DNA of 64,000 nucleotides, from the NCBI RefSeq assembly GCF_030269925.1, contig NC_085126.1:7380501-7444500 (forward strand), in the 5' to 3' direction. How positions within the stretch are numbered: the first letter of the stretch is position 1; every line of letters starts with the position of its first letter. This stretch comes from Bombyx mori (lineage: Eukaryota; Arthropoda; Insecta; Lepidoptera; Bombycidae). The notes below the pieces were generated by a model. That model did not search any database, was not told the origin of the DNA, and was given only the letters and a program-made list of their open reading frames with translations. The translations under genes and the position numbers were made by a program. Positions 47,310 through 63,925 of the stretch are shown piece by piece.

Positions 47310-48890
47310 AACAGTTCAATTGCTTTTTTATGAGTATTCAGTAATTTAAAATATAAATATTTGGTTTTTACAAGAACCTTTGCTGCTTACAAAGTTAAAG
47401 CCATTTTTTTCTTCTATCAATCAAAATATGCAGACATGTTATCGAAGCATCCTTGCTAGTGCAGTTATAGTCCTTCAATGCCCTTCTTGAAGAAGTCAGG
47501 TGTACGGGAGCGAACAAACTCTTCAAGGCCTTTTGTACTGCCTCTCGGATGTTAAATTTCTTCCATTGTCAAATCTTCCAAACTTTGGAAAAAGATACAA
47601 ATGTAGAAAAAAAATATACCAATCAATAAACAAATCATCGAATTTGAAAATAAAATTTCAATTTTTATTTATTAAAATTCAATTAAATTTGAATTAAATG
47701 CTAGCCATATGCAATTTACCTTTGAAATGACCATTATTGTGAAATCAGTAGGTATAAATCTAGCTGTTGCTTTGTGGTGGTAAATGAGAGTGGACTATAT
47801 TTATTTGTTTTGATATCTTTATTAGTCCTTTTGTGACAAATTAAAGATATATGAATGTATGAAATCGATGTGTCGCCCTTCGCGGTTGGATTTGAAAAAA
47901 GGGGGAAAGTGTCATGGCGGACGTCGCTCGTTGACACTTTTGACGTTCCGAATTCAAACACTATCTTTTAATAAATTTCACAGTCGTTGTGATTCAATTA
48001 ATAAAATTAGGATTCCATATCAAACAAATTTTTTCTATAGTTTCTGTCTTAAGGTTCCTTTGCAACACATTCGGTCCGCTCAATAAAAAACGAAAACTTT
48101 TAAAACAACATTTATTTTTTTACATACATTAAGTCGGATTCAAAATGCCAGAAACAAACTGATTTTGTACACATCAGTTACATATTTAAATTTCATGGAC
48201 AGTGAAACGATATATTCTGTATACCTCGAGACAATAAATTACAAGCAATTATGTTACTTTTACGACCACCTCGCGTTACACACTAAATATACACGTAAAT
48301 ATTAAAATTTATTCATTATTATTATTATTATTATTATTTTTAATCTTTAGGAATTTCATTAATTAGGTATATTTAAAAAAAAATCGTTAAAAATATAGAA
48401 CTTTTTTTTTTTTAATTCAGTATATTATAATTATAAACGTAGGTAGTTAAGTTTTTTTTTTTGAAATATTTTTTTTAAATACAAGACAGTTCACGATCTC
48501 CACGGCGAAATACTAAAGTGTGCTGATATTACATACCGTTCTTCTAAGCTGAGTGTTGAGCTATGCTACGCGATTACTATACAGCAATTAAAAAAAAAAA
48601 AAAAAAATGTATATATATATATATATATATATATAATACCTAAGAAGAAATTCGAGTAATCACATGATTGTGCTAAGTTAAAAACATATTATGAGTACTA
48701 TATAAATGCAAACACAATTATGATTCGTTTCATTATGCATATAATATATCTCACGGTTTGTACCAACGGCTGTAGTGATGAGAATACCGTAAATCAAATT
48801 TTAAATCGGCACAGACAAAATCGTACAAAGACATCTAATCGAAAACCGGTAAAAGACGGTGTTGTTCGTAATGTGACGTAATTTCAGATC
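47310..48890. other. No gene seen
   Basis: AT-rich; includes a GC-rich island at 47868-47950 and a TA microsatellite at 48607-48636. No convincing coding frame. Confidence 0.45.
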
Positions 48891-48895
48891 CATTT

Positions 48896-49033
48896 TTCTT
48901 TTATTGCTTAGATGGGTGGAGGTGCTCACACAGCCCACCTGGTGTTAAGTGGTTACTGGAGCCCATAGACATCTACAACGTAAATGCGCCACCCATCTTG
49001 AGATACAAGTTCTAAGGTCTCAAGTATAGTTGC
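48896..49033 (-). repeat. SINE-B, truncated
   Basis: TTTTATTGCTTAGATGGGTGG to CTCAAGTATAGTTG. Confidence 0.8.
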
Positions 49034-49318
49034 CGCTCGCGATCCGCTGTTTTTAGGGAAGCTGCCTACGGCCTATGCTAGGTTAGTTGGCTTCATCATA
49101 CATGAACCCATCACGAGATGAATCAATCATTATTTCAGTAGACGAACTCATATCGTATCGACATTTGCCAGGATCGTACGACATTGTTTCAAAACTCCAA
49201 GATCATACACGTCTGTGCCTCAAAATTGTATGCAACACGAAGAAAGCAACGCCAAGCCAACGAACATGAAATTCGTGTTTTTTGCCTATTTCCGGGAAAA
49301 CTCGACTATTGTTAATGA

Positions 49319-49706
49319 ACATCATCATTCTCCTGCCCTTCTCCCAGTCACCTGGGGTCGGCGCAACATGTTTTCTCCTTCCATACTCCTCTATCATATA
49401 CCATTTCTTTGGTCACTCCCCTCTTACACATATCGTCTTTCACGCAATCCATCCATTTCTTCTTAGGTCTACCTCTTCCTCTATATCCTTCCACATTCAT
49501 AGTTAACACTCTCTTACCAACCTCATTTTCATTTCGTCTCATCACATGTCCATACCATCCCAAACGCGCACTCCTCAGCTTCTCTGTCACAGGTGCCACT
49601 TTCAGACCTCCTCTAACATATTCATTCCGTATTCTATCCATTCTCGTTACTCCACACATCCATCGCAACATTCGCATCTCTGCTGCACGCAATCGCCTTT
49701 CCTCCT
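49319..49706 (-). mobile_element. Truncated RTE-like LINE with 14-bp target duplication
   Basis: Encodes only the RT C-terminus (MLRWMCGVTRMDRIRNEY, LGWYGHVMRR, GRGRPKKKWMDC). A perfect 14-bp direct repeat ACTATTGTTAATGA flanks it (49305-49318 and 49707-49720). The 3' end is an ATG-rich short repeat. Confidence 0.85.
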
Positions 49707-50010
49707 ACTATTGTTAATGATTTTTTTTTTTTTAAATTGCCGGACATCTTGATGTGAAATTGAATGGTCGAAATCTATATGTGCCTTCTTCTCCCTAAAC
49801 TTTTCGCTTATAGGTCGCATCGCCTGCAGATTGGTATCGCTAATTGCGACATTGTGCGCTGGTCAATACATAACTAATCATTATTCATATCATGATTTTT
49901 TTTTTGGAACGAAGTTCCTTATCGCGCATTGAGAAAGGGGGCTCTAGACGGAAAAATATTAAGACCAAAAGTTGTAACGACACTTTTTGCGTGTTTCTCT
50001 GTCTGTTTGT

Positions 50011-50032
50011 CTCTCTCTCTCTCTCTCTCTCT
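50011..50032. repeat. TC microsatellite
   Basis: Uninterrupted CT repeats. Confidence 0.85.
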
Positions 50033-50570
50033 ATAGAAAGCAAGCCAGTTATTTTCGTTTCGTCTTTCTATTTCGCATTGAACAGTGGTGTCGCGACGAT
50101 TATTTTTGTTGAGTGTTTACAGGTTTTTTGTACATAAAAAAATACTATAACTTAAAAAAATTTTTATTACAATTCCTTCACTAATTAATCGAAAAGAAAC
50201 TTCGTTCCATCCGGGTGTCCCTTGACACCTCTCAAACTTTTATTGGCAACGAACAAGACAGTTCATGATCGCGGCTATCGACCGACCCTTAGCTATATTT
50301 AAATAAAAACCGAGATGCTGTTTTTTTTTTTAAATTACATTAAATATATAATATACATATATATTTCATTAATATTTTATTTCAATGAAAGCTCCTACAT
50401 TTTTACATCTCACCGATCACGACACAGGCGAATCAACTATATATTAATATATCGAATGAAAATAACGAACAAATAAAATGATAATAATTAAAAATGTATA
50501 ATTTTTTAATCTAATCTACGTATTTTATTTATTATTAATAAAAAATGTTTTTTATTATTATATGACTCAC

Positions 50571-51200
50571 ATGTTATTGCATTTATCTATGAAAATACAC
50601 CAAAACACACTAAAAGGACAGGTTTCGGGCGTTGCATTAACGTCTTTAGAATGAAAAAAAAAAAAAACTATGATTCGAAAATTGAAAATAAAAACTTTCT
50701 TCTTTACGTGCAAATTATTAAATTTTGATGAAACATTCAAAACTCGACACATCCATACAAAGTTATGTGCTTAGAGAACTGACATACAGTAGGCAGCCGC
50801 TTGGCTCTGTCCCTGGAATTGCTGACGTCCATGGGCGACGGTGTAACCACTCACCATCAGGTGGGCCGTACGCTCGTTTGCCTACAAGAACATAAAAAAA
50901 AATAACATTTGTTGATATGACACCCTAATACTGACGCATTCATTTAATATGTCTGTAAATTAAAAAAGGGAATTAAAAAAACATTAACAAAAAAGTCAAC
51001 CATATGATCGCGGTTTTAGACAAACCATAGGCATTACCTTTATGGAGAATTGTGTGTCCATAATTATACGCAGAAGTTCGGATAACTTGATCGATATCAA
51101 CATTGTCATTGTGAATTTTCTGACAGTCCCCATTTATTGCCTCCTGTACATTTAAATCCGTCAATTTCTTCTGGTAATAAAAGAAAAATCGCGTATTCAT
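50571..51200 (-). CDS. Candidate small gene, first two exons, unknown function
   Basis: Exon 1 would be 51038-51200, starting MNTRFFFYYQKKLTDLNVQE and ending ...YGHTILHK at donor GTAATG. A second exon, 50571-50643, follows a long pyrimidine tract and AAAG acceptor. It reads in phase as DVNATPETCPFSVFWCIF and so on, and reaches a good donor (GTGAGT, 50565-50570). Reading through that donor would instead stop at 50567. Two TATCGATA boxes lie 80-100 bp upstream, as in DREF-regulated housekeeping promoters of insects. I do not recognise the protein, and further exons to the left were not found. It may be a real short gene or a chance frame. Confidence 0.35.
50789..50903 (+). repeat. Jockey/CR1-like LINE 3' end
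   Basis: GTAGGCAGCCGCTTGGCTCT to an A-rich tail; the same 3' UTR as at 8195-8319, with no coding part. Confidence 0.8.
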
Positions 51201-51277
51201 TTTCCTTTTAAAATATCAATTAAAAAATAATTTAAATAAAGGATAAACTCGATACAGTTTTCGATAAAAAAAGTTAC

Positions 51278-51301
51278 TATCGATAAAATTAATTATCGAT
51301 A
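51278..51301 (-). promoter_or_regulatory. Two DRE (TATCGATA) motifs
   Basis: TATCGATA occurs at 51278-51285 and 51294-51301, 78-101 bp upstream of the candidate start codon at 51200. This palindrome is the binding site of the insect factor DREF, common in promoters of growth and replication genes. Two copies 8 bp apart in AT-rich DNA suggest a core promoter, but not decisively. Confidence 0.4.
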
Positions 51302-51473
51302 ATTTTAAATCGATTATTCACATTTATAAAAACTACATAACAAAGAATTGCCTGATTTAGCTGCCTGCATTATTGGATGTTAAGTATAGGGTTTAAATAG
51401 ATACTCAAAAAGTAAAATATAATTCAAAAGCTGCATTAAAAGCTAAAAAGCTCTTAAATTGCCTGTCAGATTA

Positions 51474-51691
51474 TATATCGAGGAGTGAAAGGCATTTATC
51501 TTTGTAATTAAATGTGCGTTTTATTTGGTAATTAGCATCAACAGTTCGTCATTTTTAATTGAACCTCAATTAAGTTTCAAACAGCTGATGAAGTTATTTT
51601 GTTAAGATATTTTTTTCCAAATTTTTAACTTTAAATGGCTCTTCTGAAATCACTTAAACCAAATTTCCTTAGCCTTTCACCCATCGATATA
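51474..51691. mobile_element. MITE-B
   Basis: TATATCGAGGAGTGAAAGGC at the left and GCCTTTCACCCATCGATATA at the right; about 218 bp, uninterrupted. Confidence 0.8.
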
Positions 51692-51993
51692 TACATATAT
51701 ATATCGCACATACGGTGCTATAAAGTCACTTAAGCAATTTTTGTTAAAACTGAACTAAATATGAGAAAACATATTTTTTAATTAGTTATTAGTGAGACGG
51801 AGAGAGATGTTTACTTTTACTGATGAAGTTTAAAGTTGTAGTTTAAAAGAATTATATAATAAGATGTTTAATTTTCCAACGTATCTCATGAAAAGTTACA
51901 TAATTCGCATGAGTGACGTTATCGCACTGTATGCGCGATATATAGACTTCCAAACGCGTCCGTCTTCTAGGCACAGAGCTTGCAGAGACTCTT

Positions 51994-52140
51994 GCAGGTA
52001 TGTCTCTTTCTCGCACGCAAACTCGAGTGAACGAGACGGATATACTATCTAGTTTTGTTCAGCTCATGCAGTCGTCTCTTTCTTGCACGCTAACTCGAGT
52101 GAACGAGACAGATATATTCTCGAGCTTTCTTCAGTTTTAA
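51994..52140 (+). repeat. Two-unit tandem repeat
   Basis: GTCTCTTTCTCGCACGCAAA at 51994 recurs as GTCTCTTTCTTGCACGCTAA at about 52073, each followed by CTCGAGTGAACGAGAC; period near 78 bp. Confidence 0.75.
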
Positions 52141-52422
52141 TGAAACATTAGCCGCACGTACTAAGTCATGACGCCACAGATTACATTAATACATTGTACG
52201 CCTATTTAATAAAGAAAACAATGACGGGAGGGCGCCATTACAAGGTTTTTACTTACATCATTATTATTATTACATTAAATGGAGATAAAATTAAGTCAGT
52301 TATCACTAGACCTAAGCGGACAGCGTCTAAGTCTGAAGCACACGTCTACATTATCTCTTATTATATACGAATGTAGGAATTTCGAAACATAAAGACTCGT
52401 TAATTCTCATTTTTGTTCACAA

Positions 52423-52941
52423 TATATCGAGGGGTAAAAATACTGTTTGGTTTAAGCCAGGGGTTCCCAAACTTATTTTGTCAACTGCCCACTCTGAGAA
52501 TAGATTATTTTTTAGCGCCCCCCATTTTTTCACCTACTTAGAAACCACTATAGGGAGAGTTCAGTCGGCGTCTAAGAGTGAAATTACAAATCGCCTCAAA
52601 AGCCTCTATCTACACAACGCCTCCTTCTCTGGGTTCTCTTACCGCCCCCCTTTAGGCTTGCAGCGCCCATAAGGGGGCGTTATCGCCCACTTTGGGAAAG
52701 GCTGGTTTATGCGATATATCCCTTAACACGCGACATTTATCTTTGCAATTAAAGTACTTTGTAATTTGATATTCCGTCATCAACAAGTTCGATATCTTTA
52801 AAGAAACTTCCCCATTCAAATACCCGAAAAACATTTTAATACTATGATAATCTTTTTTTCCAAATTTTAAACTATAGATGGTGTCCTGGAAAGTTACCAA
52901 AAATGTCACTTAAACGAAATAACTTTTCACCCCTCGATATA
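52423..52941. mobile_element. MITE-B interrupted by a hAT MITE
   Basis: TATATCGAGGGGT at the left and CACCCCTCGATATA at the right; the internal part matches other MITE-B copies on both sides of 52458-52704. Confidence 0.8.
52458..52704 (+). mobile_element. hAT-type MITE
   Basis: CAGGGGTTCCCAAACTT and CACTTTGGGAAAGGCTG ends, flanked by 8-bp GTTTAAGC/GTTTATGC (7 of 8). Confidence 0.85.
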
Positions 52942-53151
52942 TATATATATATATTTTAAGGTTTTTTCACATACTTCAGTGTTTAAGGTCGAAATTCCTG
53001 ACACGGAAACCTGATCAAGGAAAGTAATGTTAATGATAGACAATATGGACAATAGATTAGCCGACTGTCAAAAGGCGAGAACTGTCGATAGATTTCGTTA
53101 GCGAATTAAAGAGATTATGACGACCTCCGGACGCAATGAGATGACTTCGAA

Positions 53152-53169
53152 ACATACATACATACATAC

Positions 53170-53211
<42 letters not shown>
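53152..53211. repeat. CATA and TA microsatellites
   Basis: CATA repeats followed by a long TA run. Confidence 0.9.
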
Positions 53212-53214
<3 letters not shown>

Positions 53215-54770
53215 TAAAATTACGTTACATTTGCTTTTACTACATACATTAAAAAAAAAACTTAAAAACGAGAAAAAACTTCATAGTTAATAATAATAAT
53301 AAATGTTAACAAATATAGTGTGTGGTTACGTTTAAAAAGGAAGCGAAAAATAGCATACGTTATCTGTGGTAAACTAAAATAAACTTAATCTTTCATATAT
53401 GGTAACATTAGGAATATGGTGTTTCCGCTGGCAACACACAATTTATGGCACATTCAACAGAAAACGAGCTTAGAACCTAGAAAACTATTAAAAAGAAACA
53501 AAAAAAAATTAACAAGATAACTAGTGATGTGACATTCGATTATATGGTTACAGTTTCGTTAATATCGATTATCGAATATAAGGAGAAAAAAAATAAAACA
53601 TTTTAAAAATAAATTAGATCATAATTAATTTAAAAACTAAAATTATAAGTACGCAAAACGAAATTTTATAACATAATTTTAGACTTAAAGATGAATATCA
53701 AATGAAATAAGTTTTTTTTTTTAAAACTGAAATTAGTTTATAAATAAAAATAGGAAAATACAATTAACAGTGATGTTGTTTTTCTTATTCTTTTCTAAAC
53801 GAGTCAATAATGTAAAAAATCATTAACAATTTAAGCGTTACGTCACGCTTCTAGTCGATGCGTGGGCGGGGGGAGGTGTGGGGGGGTGACAAACGCTTTC
53901 AAGCGAGCTTTTCCCAATTTAATTTCGTTAATTATGCATCGAATACGCGACATTACATTAAAAACCTCTTTATTAGTACCGCGAATAATACTAGTTACTA
54001 ATGTCGAAAATAAAATGCAAACAAACAAACAAAGATGTATCTTTTGAAAACGATATGCATAAAACAGTGCTTATGCCAATGTCAATAGGTAGAAGGAAGC
54101 CAAGGTTGAACCCATCAATAAACAGTATTGTAGCATTAATGCGAGTCACGGTAAGTGACGAACAAACTATATTACATTTTGGTGGCTTGTGCATACATCT
54201 AATGGAGAAGATAATTCGATAAACTGAAAATTTGGTTATCTTCATCATCAGCCTAGAGGTTCTTGTTTAGTAGACCTCTACCAAGGTTCACGACAATGGC
54301 AGCCTGTTCCAAGACCTTTATTTCTTTATTTATTTAGCACTATCACTACATAGTAGAAAACAAAGTCGCTTTCTCTGTCCCTATATCCCTATGTATGCTT
54401 AAATCTTTAAAACTACGCAACGGATTTTGGTGCGGTTTTTTTAATAGATAGCGTGATTGAAGAGGAAGGTTTATATGTATAATAACATCCATTAAATAGT
54501 GGAGAAATCAATAATAAATTACAGTTTCTGAAACGAAGCGAGGACGGGTCGGTAGTTAAATATATTTTGTACAAACATCTGTTAGAAGAAACACGACAAT
54601 AAGGATACAGAGTACAAGGGCACTACTTATTTCATGTCGAAATCTCTTCCAGTAGGCCCGCAGAAGGAATGAAGAATTAACCGTCAACAGATTCACTTAA
54701 AGAAAACCCAAATGTGACGATTAAACTAACTCCCAAACTACAAAGCTGACGCAGATGAAACTCTTTGATG
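53212..54770. other. No gene seen
   Basis: AT-rich with a G-rich patch at 53856-53890. 54355-54560 resembles a Helitron-type repeat (ACTACGCAACGGATTTTGGTG), but its ends are unclear. Confidence 0.4.
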
Positions 54771-54778
54771 TAATTTAG

Positions 54779-54893
54779 CGGTAGGCAGCGGCTTGGCTCT
54801 GCCCTTGGCATTGCTGAAGTCCATGGGCGACGGTAACCACTCACCATCAGGTGGGCCGTATGCTCTTCTGCCTACAAAGGCAATAAAAAAAAA
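54779..54893 (+). repeat. Jockey/CR1-like LINE 3' end
   Basis: Near-identical to the 3' UTR of the 7693-8319 element, ending AAAGGCAATAAAAAAAAA. Confidence 0.85.
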
Positions 54894-55082
54894 ATCTATT
54901 TCGTATTACATAACAAACATGAAATATATCAGATCTATGTATGTATATATTTCTGAAGCGTTGGAGATTATTCCGTTTTTTTTTCATCGTTTAGAACTTT
55001 GATTGATTCGACTTTTGCGATTCTAATAATTAGTACTGTTATCATCATCAAAGTTCTCCTTCAGAGGAGACAATATTTGTGA

Positions 55083-55084
<2 letters not shown>

Positions 55085-55115
<31 letters not shown>
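55085..55115. repeat. TA microsatellite
   Basis: Uninterrupted TA repeats. Confidence 0.9.
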
Positions 55116-55118
<3 letters not shown>

Positions 55119-56048
55119 TAACATTTATATAGAAAATGTTTTTGGGAAATTATATATATATATTTACAGATTTGATAAAGAATAAAATACAATTGAAAAA
55201 TTCGTGTTTGTTGCGTTTTAAGGAATTTGTGCGAACGACAATTAATTATTGATACAACTGTCCGAATAAAATGGAAGAATTTATGTATTTAAATAAAATC
55301 TTAAAAACTATTAGGATCTTAAAAAAGGATAAACAACATAAATCCTTTATTATAGATTCAGATAAATAAAATGATTCATTAACTTGAGCTTAAGAACGAT
55401 GCTAATATTACATAAACAATAATAAGTCCTTTAAAACTAGCTGCTTGTGATTAATATAGCCTCGATTAAAGATTGAGAAAAAAAAATAACGCGGCAAGTG
55501 CTCTTAGCCGCATCTCTATTATCGACAATGGTTATTGTGTTACAACACTACGCTAAAACGATACCGTCGTCCGGTATCTCGATTCGCGAATCAACAAAAT
55601 ATAAACATATCTTTCATTTATAATCTTTTTAAACTTTCAAATAAAATATATTTAAAAAAACGATAAAATTAACTAAAAAAAAAAAAAAAAATTGAATCGT
55701 CACAACCAAAAATAAGACTAAATAAAGTAAGTATTAAAATGACTAAACAAAATTGTGATTTGAAAACGGTTAGTTGCCAGCTTCGTGCAAAAGCGAATAT
55801 TCGGAAACACCATTCGAATACGTACTTGTGAAAATCGATTTTAAAATTTCAACTTCATTCGAATTTCGCACCCTAAGATCTACGATTATTTATTGACAAT
55901 AATCAAATTGCAATCGATTCTCACGTGTCAAAGTAAAATTGATTAACGTTAAACTCAAGATGACAAGTAAAATGGATCACCCTAAGTCATTGGATCTATT
56001 CAGCGAATACTATCGATAGTGAAATCGAATAATCGATTCTGTCACTCG

Positions 56049-56151
56049 TTAACGGAACACGGGTCGAATGAAGTGTTTGAAAATGCGCTTGACGCGTGTC
56101 CACGGTGGAGCCCGGGCAGCGGGGCAGACCCTTTGCTTTTTTGTATTTATT
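56049..56151 (-). CDS. Possible orphan terminal exon
   Basis: On the minus strand, ATTCTGTTTCAG ends at 56152 and is followed by a GC-rich reading frame (after one phase base) of 33 codons to TAA at 56049-56051. It ends in a basic amphipathic stretch, TRVKRIFKHFIRPVFR. GC content and the clean acceptor are exon-like. An upstream partner exon was not found. It lies 1.2 kb past the G-alpha-s stop, so it could be an alternative 3' exon of that gene or part of another gene. A second frame through the same acceptor is also open, which weakens the case. Confidence 0.2.
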
Positions 56152-56275
56152 CTGAAACAGAATTAATATCGATACAGTTCGATACATAATCTCTCGTAGT
56201 GCGGTCATATTACGATCGATTTTTGGAACTACTCATTTATTATATAAGAGTGATTTTAGGTACTGGTAGGATTTT

Positions 56276-56525
56276 TACTGGTGGTAGGACCTCTTGTAAG
56301 TCCGCACGGATAGGTACCACCGCCCCGCCTATTTTCTGCCATGAAGCAGTAATGCGTTTCGGTTTGAAGGGTGGGGCAGCCGTTGTAACTATACCTGAGA
56401 CCTTAGAACTTATGTCTCAAGGTGGGTGGCGTATTTACGTTGTAGATGTCTATGGGCTCCAGTAACCACTTAACATCAGGTGGGCTGTGAGCTCTTCCAC
56501 CCACCTAAGCAATAAATAAATAAAA
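56276..56525 (+). repeat. SINE-B
   Basis: TTACTGGTGGTAGGACCTCTTG to CACCTAAGCAATAAATAAA. Confidence 0.85.
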
Positions 56526-56743
56526 AAATTACTTTCCGACTTATGAAGCAATACATAAGAACGGTTTTTACCTGAACGGTAAAGGTAATGTGGAGAATTC
56601 AACCCTCTTTCTACCCCGCAGGATTCTTACTAACAAATGACCCCGACACGGATATCATAATATCAATGCCACTAACTCTGAGCTTCGAGATCGTAAGCTC
56701 AAGTATCGATATACTTCACGACTGGTTTGAGGTTGAACTAGAC

Positions 56744-57364
56744 ATGAGTGTAGCACGTCCTACTAGATGTCCGGCTTCCGAATTCAAAAACAACTAAGAC
56801 CACACTATCACTGAGTGCAGTCCGTCCCTTTCTTTACCTAGTCAAGAGAAGGGGACAGTCGACCGACCGGTGGCTGGTATATGAGTGTAGCACGTCCTAT
56901 TAAATGTCCGGCTTCCAAATTCAAAACTCAAAACAACTAAGACTACACTATCACTCAGCGCAGTCCGTCTCTTTCGTTACCTAGTCAAGAGAAGGGGATA
57001 GTCGACCGACCGGTGGCTGGTACATGAGTGCAGCACGTCCTACTAGATGTCCAGCTTCCGAATTCAAAAGCAACTAAGACTATTACTGAGCGCAGTCCGT
57101 CTCTTTCGTTACCTAGTCAAGAGAAAGGGACAGTCGACCGGCCGGTGGCTGGTACTTGAGTGTAGTACGTCTTACTAGATGTCCGGCTTCCAAATTCAAA
57201 AACAACTAAGACCACACTATTACCGAGCGCAGTCCGTCTCTTTCGTTACCTAGTCAAGAGAAGGGGACAGTCGACCGGTCGGTGGCTGTACACTATTACC
57301 GAGGGCAGTCCGTCTCTTTCTTTACCTAGTCAAGAGAAGGGGACAGTCGACCGGCCGATGGCTG
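56744..57364. repeat. Minisatellite beside the Gs-alpha stop codon
   Basis: Units start ATGAGTGTAGCACGTCCTA at 56744, 56881, 57024 and 57156 (periods 137, 143, 132), plus a partial unit at 57289-57364. Each ends with AGAAGGGGACAGTCGACCG and GGTGGCTGGTA. The array reaches 8 bp from the TAA at 57373, so it falls in the 3' UTR or immediate flank. Confidence 0.9.
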
Positions 57365-57372
57365 GTGCCCGG

Positions 57373-62406
<5,034 letters not shown>

Positions 62407-62596
62407 CTGCGCCCGGCAACCGCACGGTCAGTGTCTCGAGCCAACCCGCGTGGCGCTGACCTTGGCCACTCTCTCACCCTCAACTATACGACGGCAATCC
62501 TCAAGCCGCTTCCCTCTCCATACCCCCGGCCCTAGCTACGTCCTCACCGTGACTCGCACTCACAACGACTCAGTCTCGTGTGACCACTCTCACAGT
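62407..62596 (-). other. Intron block shared with Gs-alpha paralogue
   Basis: Complement of 40278-40467 with about five differences; similarity stops at 62597, before the LINE fragment. Confidence 0.85.
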
Positions 62597-62664
62597 CCAG
62601 CTACACCTGTGGTACCTCGCTTATACTTTCCATATGCTGCTACTACCCTTTCCATATACTCCCA

Positions 62665-62940
62665 TAAGCTGAGAAGTGCGTTTTTGGGATGGTATGGACA
62701 TGTGATGAGACGAATTGAAAATAAGGTTAGTAAGAGAGTGTTAACTGTGTGGATAGGATAGGAATGTGGAAGGATATAGAGGAAGGGGTAGACCTGAGAA
62801 GAAATGGATGAATTGCATGAAAGATGATATGTGTAAGAGGGGAGTGAGCGAAGAAATAGTATATGATAGAGGAGTATGGAAGAAGAAAACATGTTGCGCC
62901 GACCCCAGGTGACTGGGAGAAGAGCAGGAGAGAAAAAACA
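62665..62940 (+). mobile_element. RTE-like LINE 3' fragment, second copy
   Basis: Same family as 49319-49706: LGWYGHVMRR, GRGRP and KTCCADPR can be read, with a frameshift near 62755. It abuts the conserved intron block of the canonical Gs-alpha gene. Confidence 0.75.
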
Positions 62941-63595
62941 CTTCATTTTCTGATATCTAAAACTATACATTTAACTACTGCAGTAGAATATTAATAGGGG
63001 ATGTATAGAAACCTTTCCCGAGCAAGCACGGACCTTAACATGAGCATAGAATATACTATATGCATCAATTTATTAAACGCGTTTCGAGAATCCGCAATGT
63101 AACGAGTGGGTAGTTGCTACCGCCACGTTGTTATCCATTGCGGGCAATGTAATACACATTTCGTGCTTAACAGTACCGGGCTAATCAAATCTACCTAACG
63201 TAGCCTGTCGCATATTAATGGAAGCTACATATTCAATCAAGATACAATTAAGTTCTTATACTTCCCAAATACTCTTCATTTTCTGATATCTAAAACTATA
63301 CATTTAACTATTGAAGTAGATATATTAATAGGGATTGCATAGAAATCTTTCTCGCGCCTTACTTTACCGACCTTAACACGAGCATAAAATATACTATATG
63401 CATCAATTTATTAAACGCGTTTCGAGAAACCGCAATGTAACGAGTAGGTAGTTGCGACCACCACGTTGTTATCCATTGCGGGCAATGTAATACGCATTTG
63501 GTTGCTTAACAGTACTGGGCTAATCAAATCTACCTAAAGTAGCTTTGTGGAATTAATGGAAGCTACATATTCAATCAAGATAAAATAAAGTTTTT
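62941..63595 (+). repeat. 333-bp tandem duplication
   Basis: CTTCATTTTCTGATATCTAA at 62941 recurs at 63274. Both units share TTAAACGCGTTTCGAGAA and TTATCCATTGCGGGCAATGT and differ by scattered changes. Confidence 0.9.
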
Positions 63596-63925
63596 TGTAC
63601 GTACCATGTTAAAAATACTAAGTTTTGGACCCCATTCGCACTAAACATAATTTGAAATATTAAAACTATGGACACGTTTAATGAACAACGTCGTCAAGCA
63701 ATCCACATCTTCCTTATACAGTGAACTGCAAAAGCGTTTTGATGGTACAGTCGTAAAAAAAATAACACCATCTATTATCAATTCGGCATTACTAATTTAT
63801 TGGTATTATTATTTAACTGGAGGCCACGTTGTGTAATCACACTGTTATATTATTCGTGGTTATGACTGTAATTTGGACGATTTATTTATTGTATTGTAAA
63901 TATGTATTGTTGATGTAATCTATAC

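Noticed and set aside
52652..52909. 85-codon minus-strand frame
   Set aside because: Spans the hAT MITE / MITE-B junction; no coding signature.
53843..54248. Overlapping frames on both strands near 54 kb
   Set aside because: No conserved motif, no splice sites in phase, AT-driven codon use.
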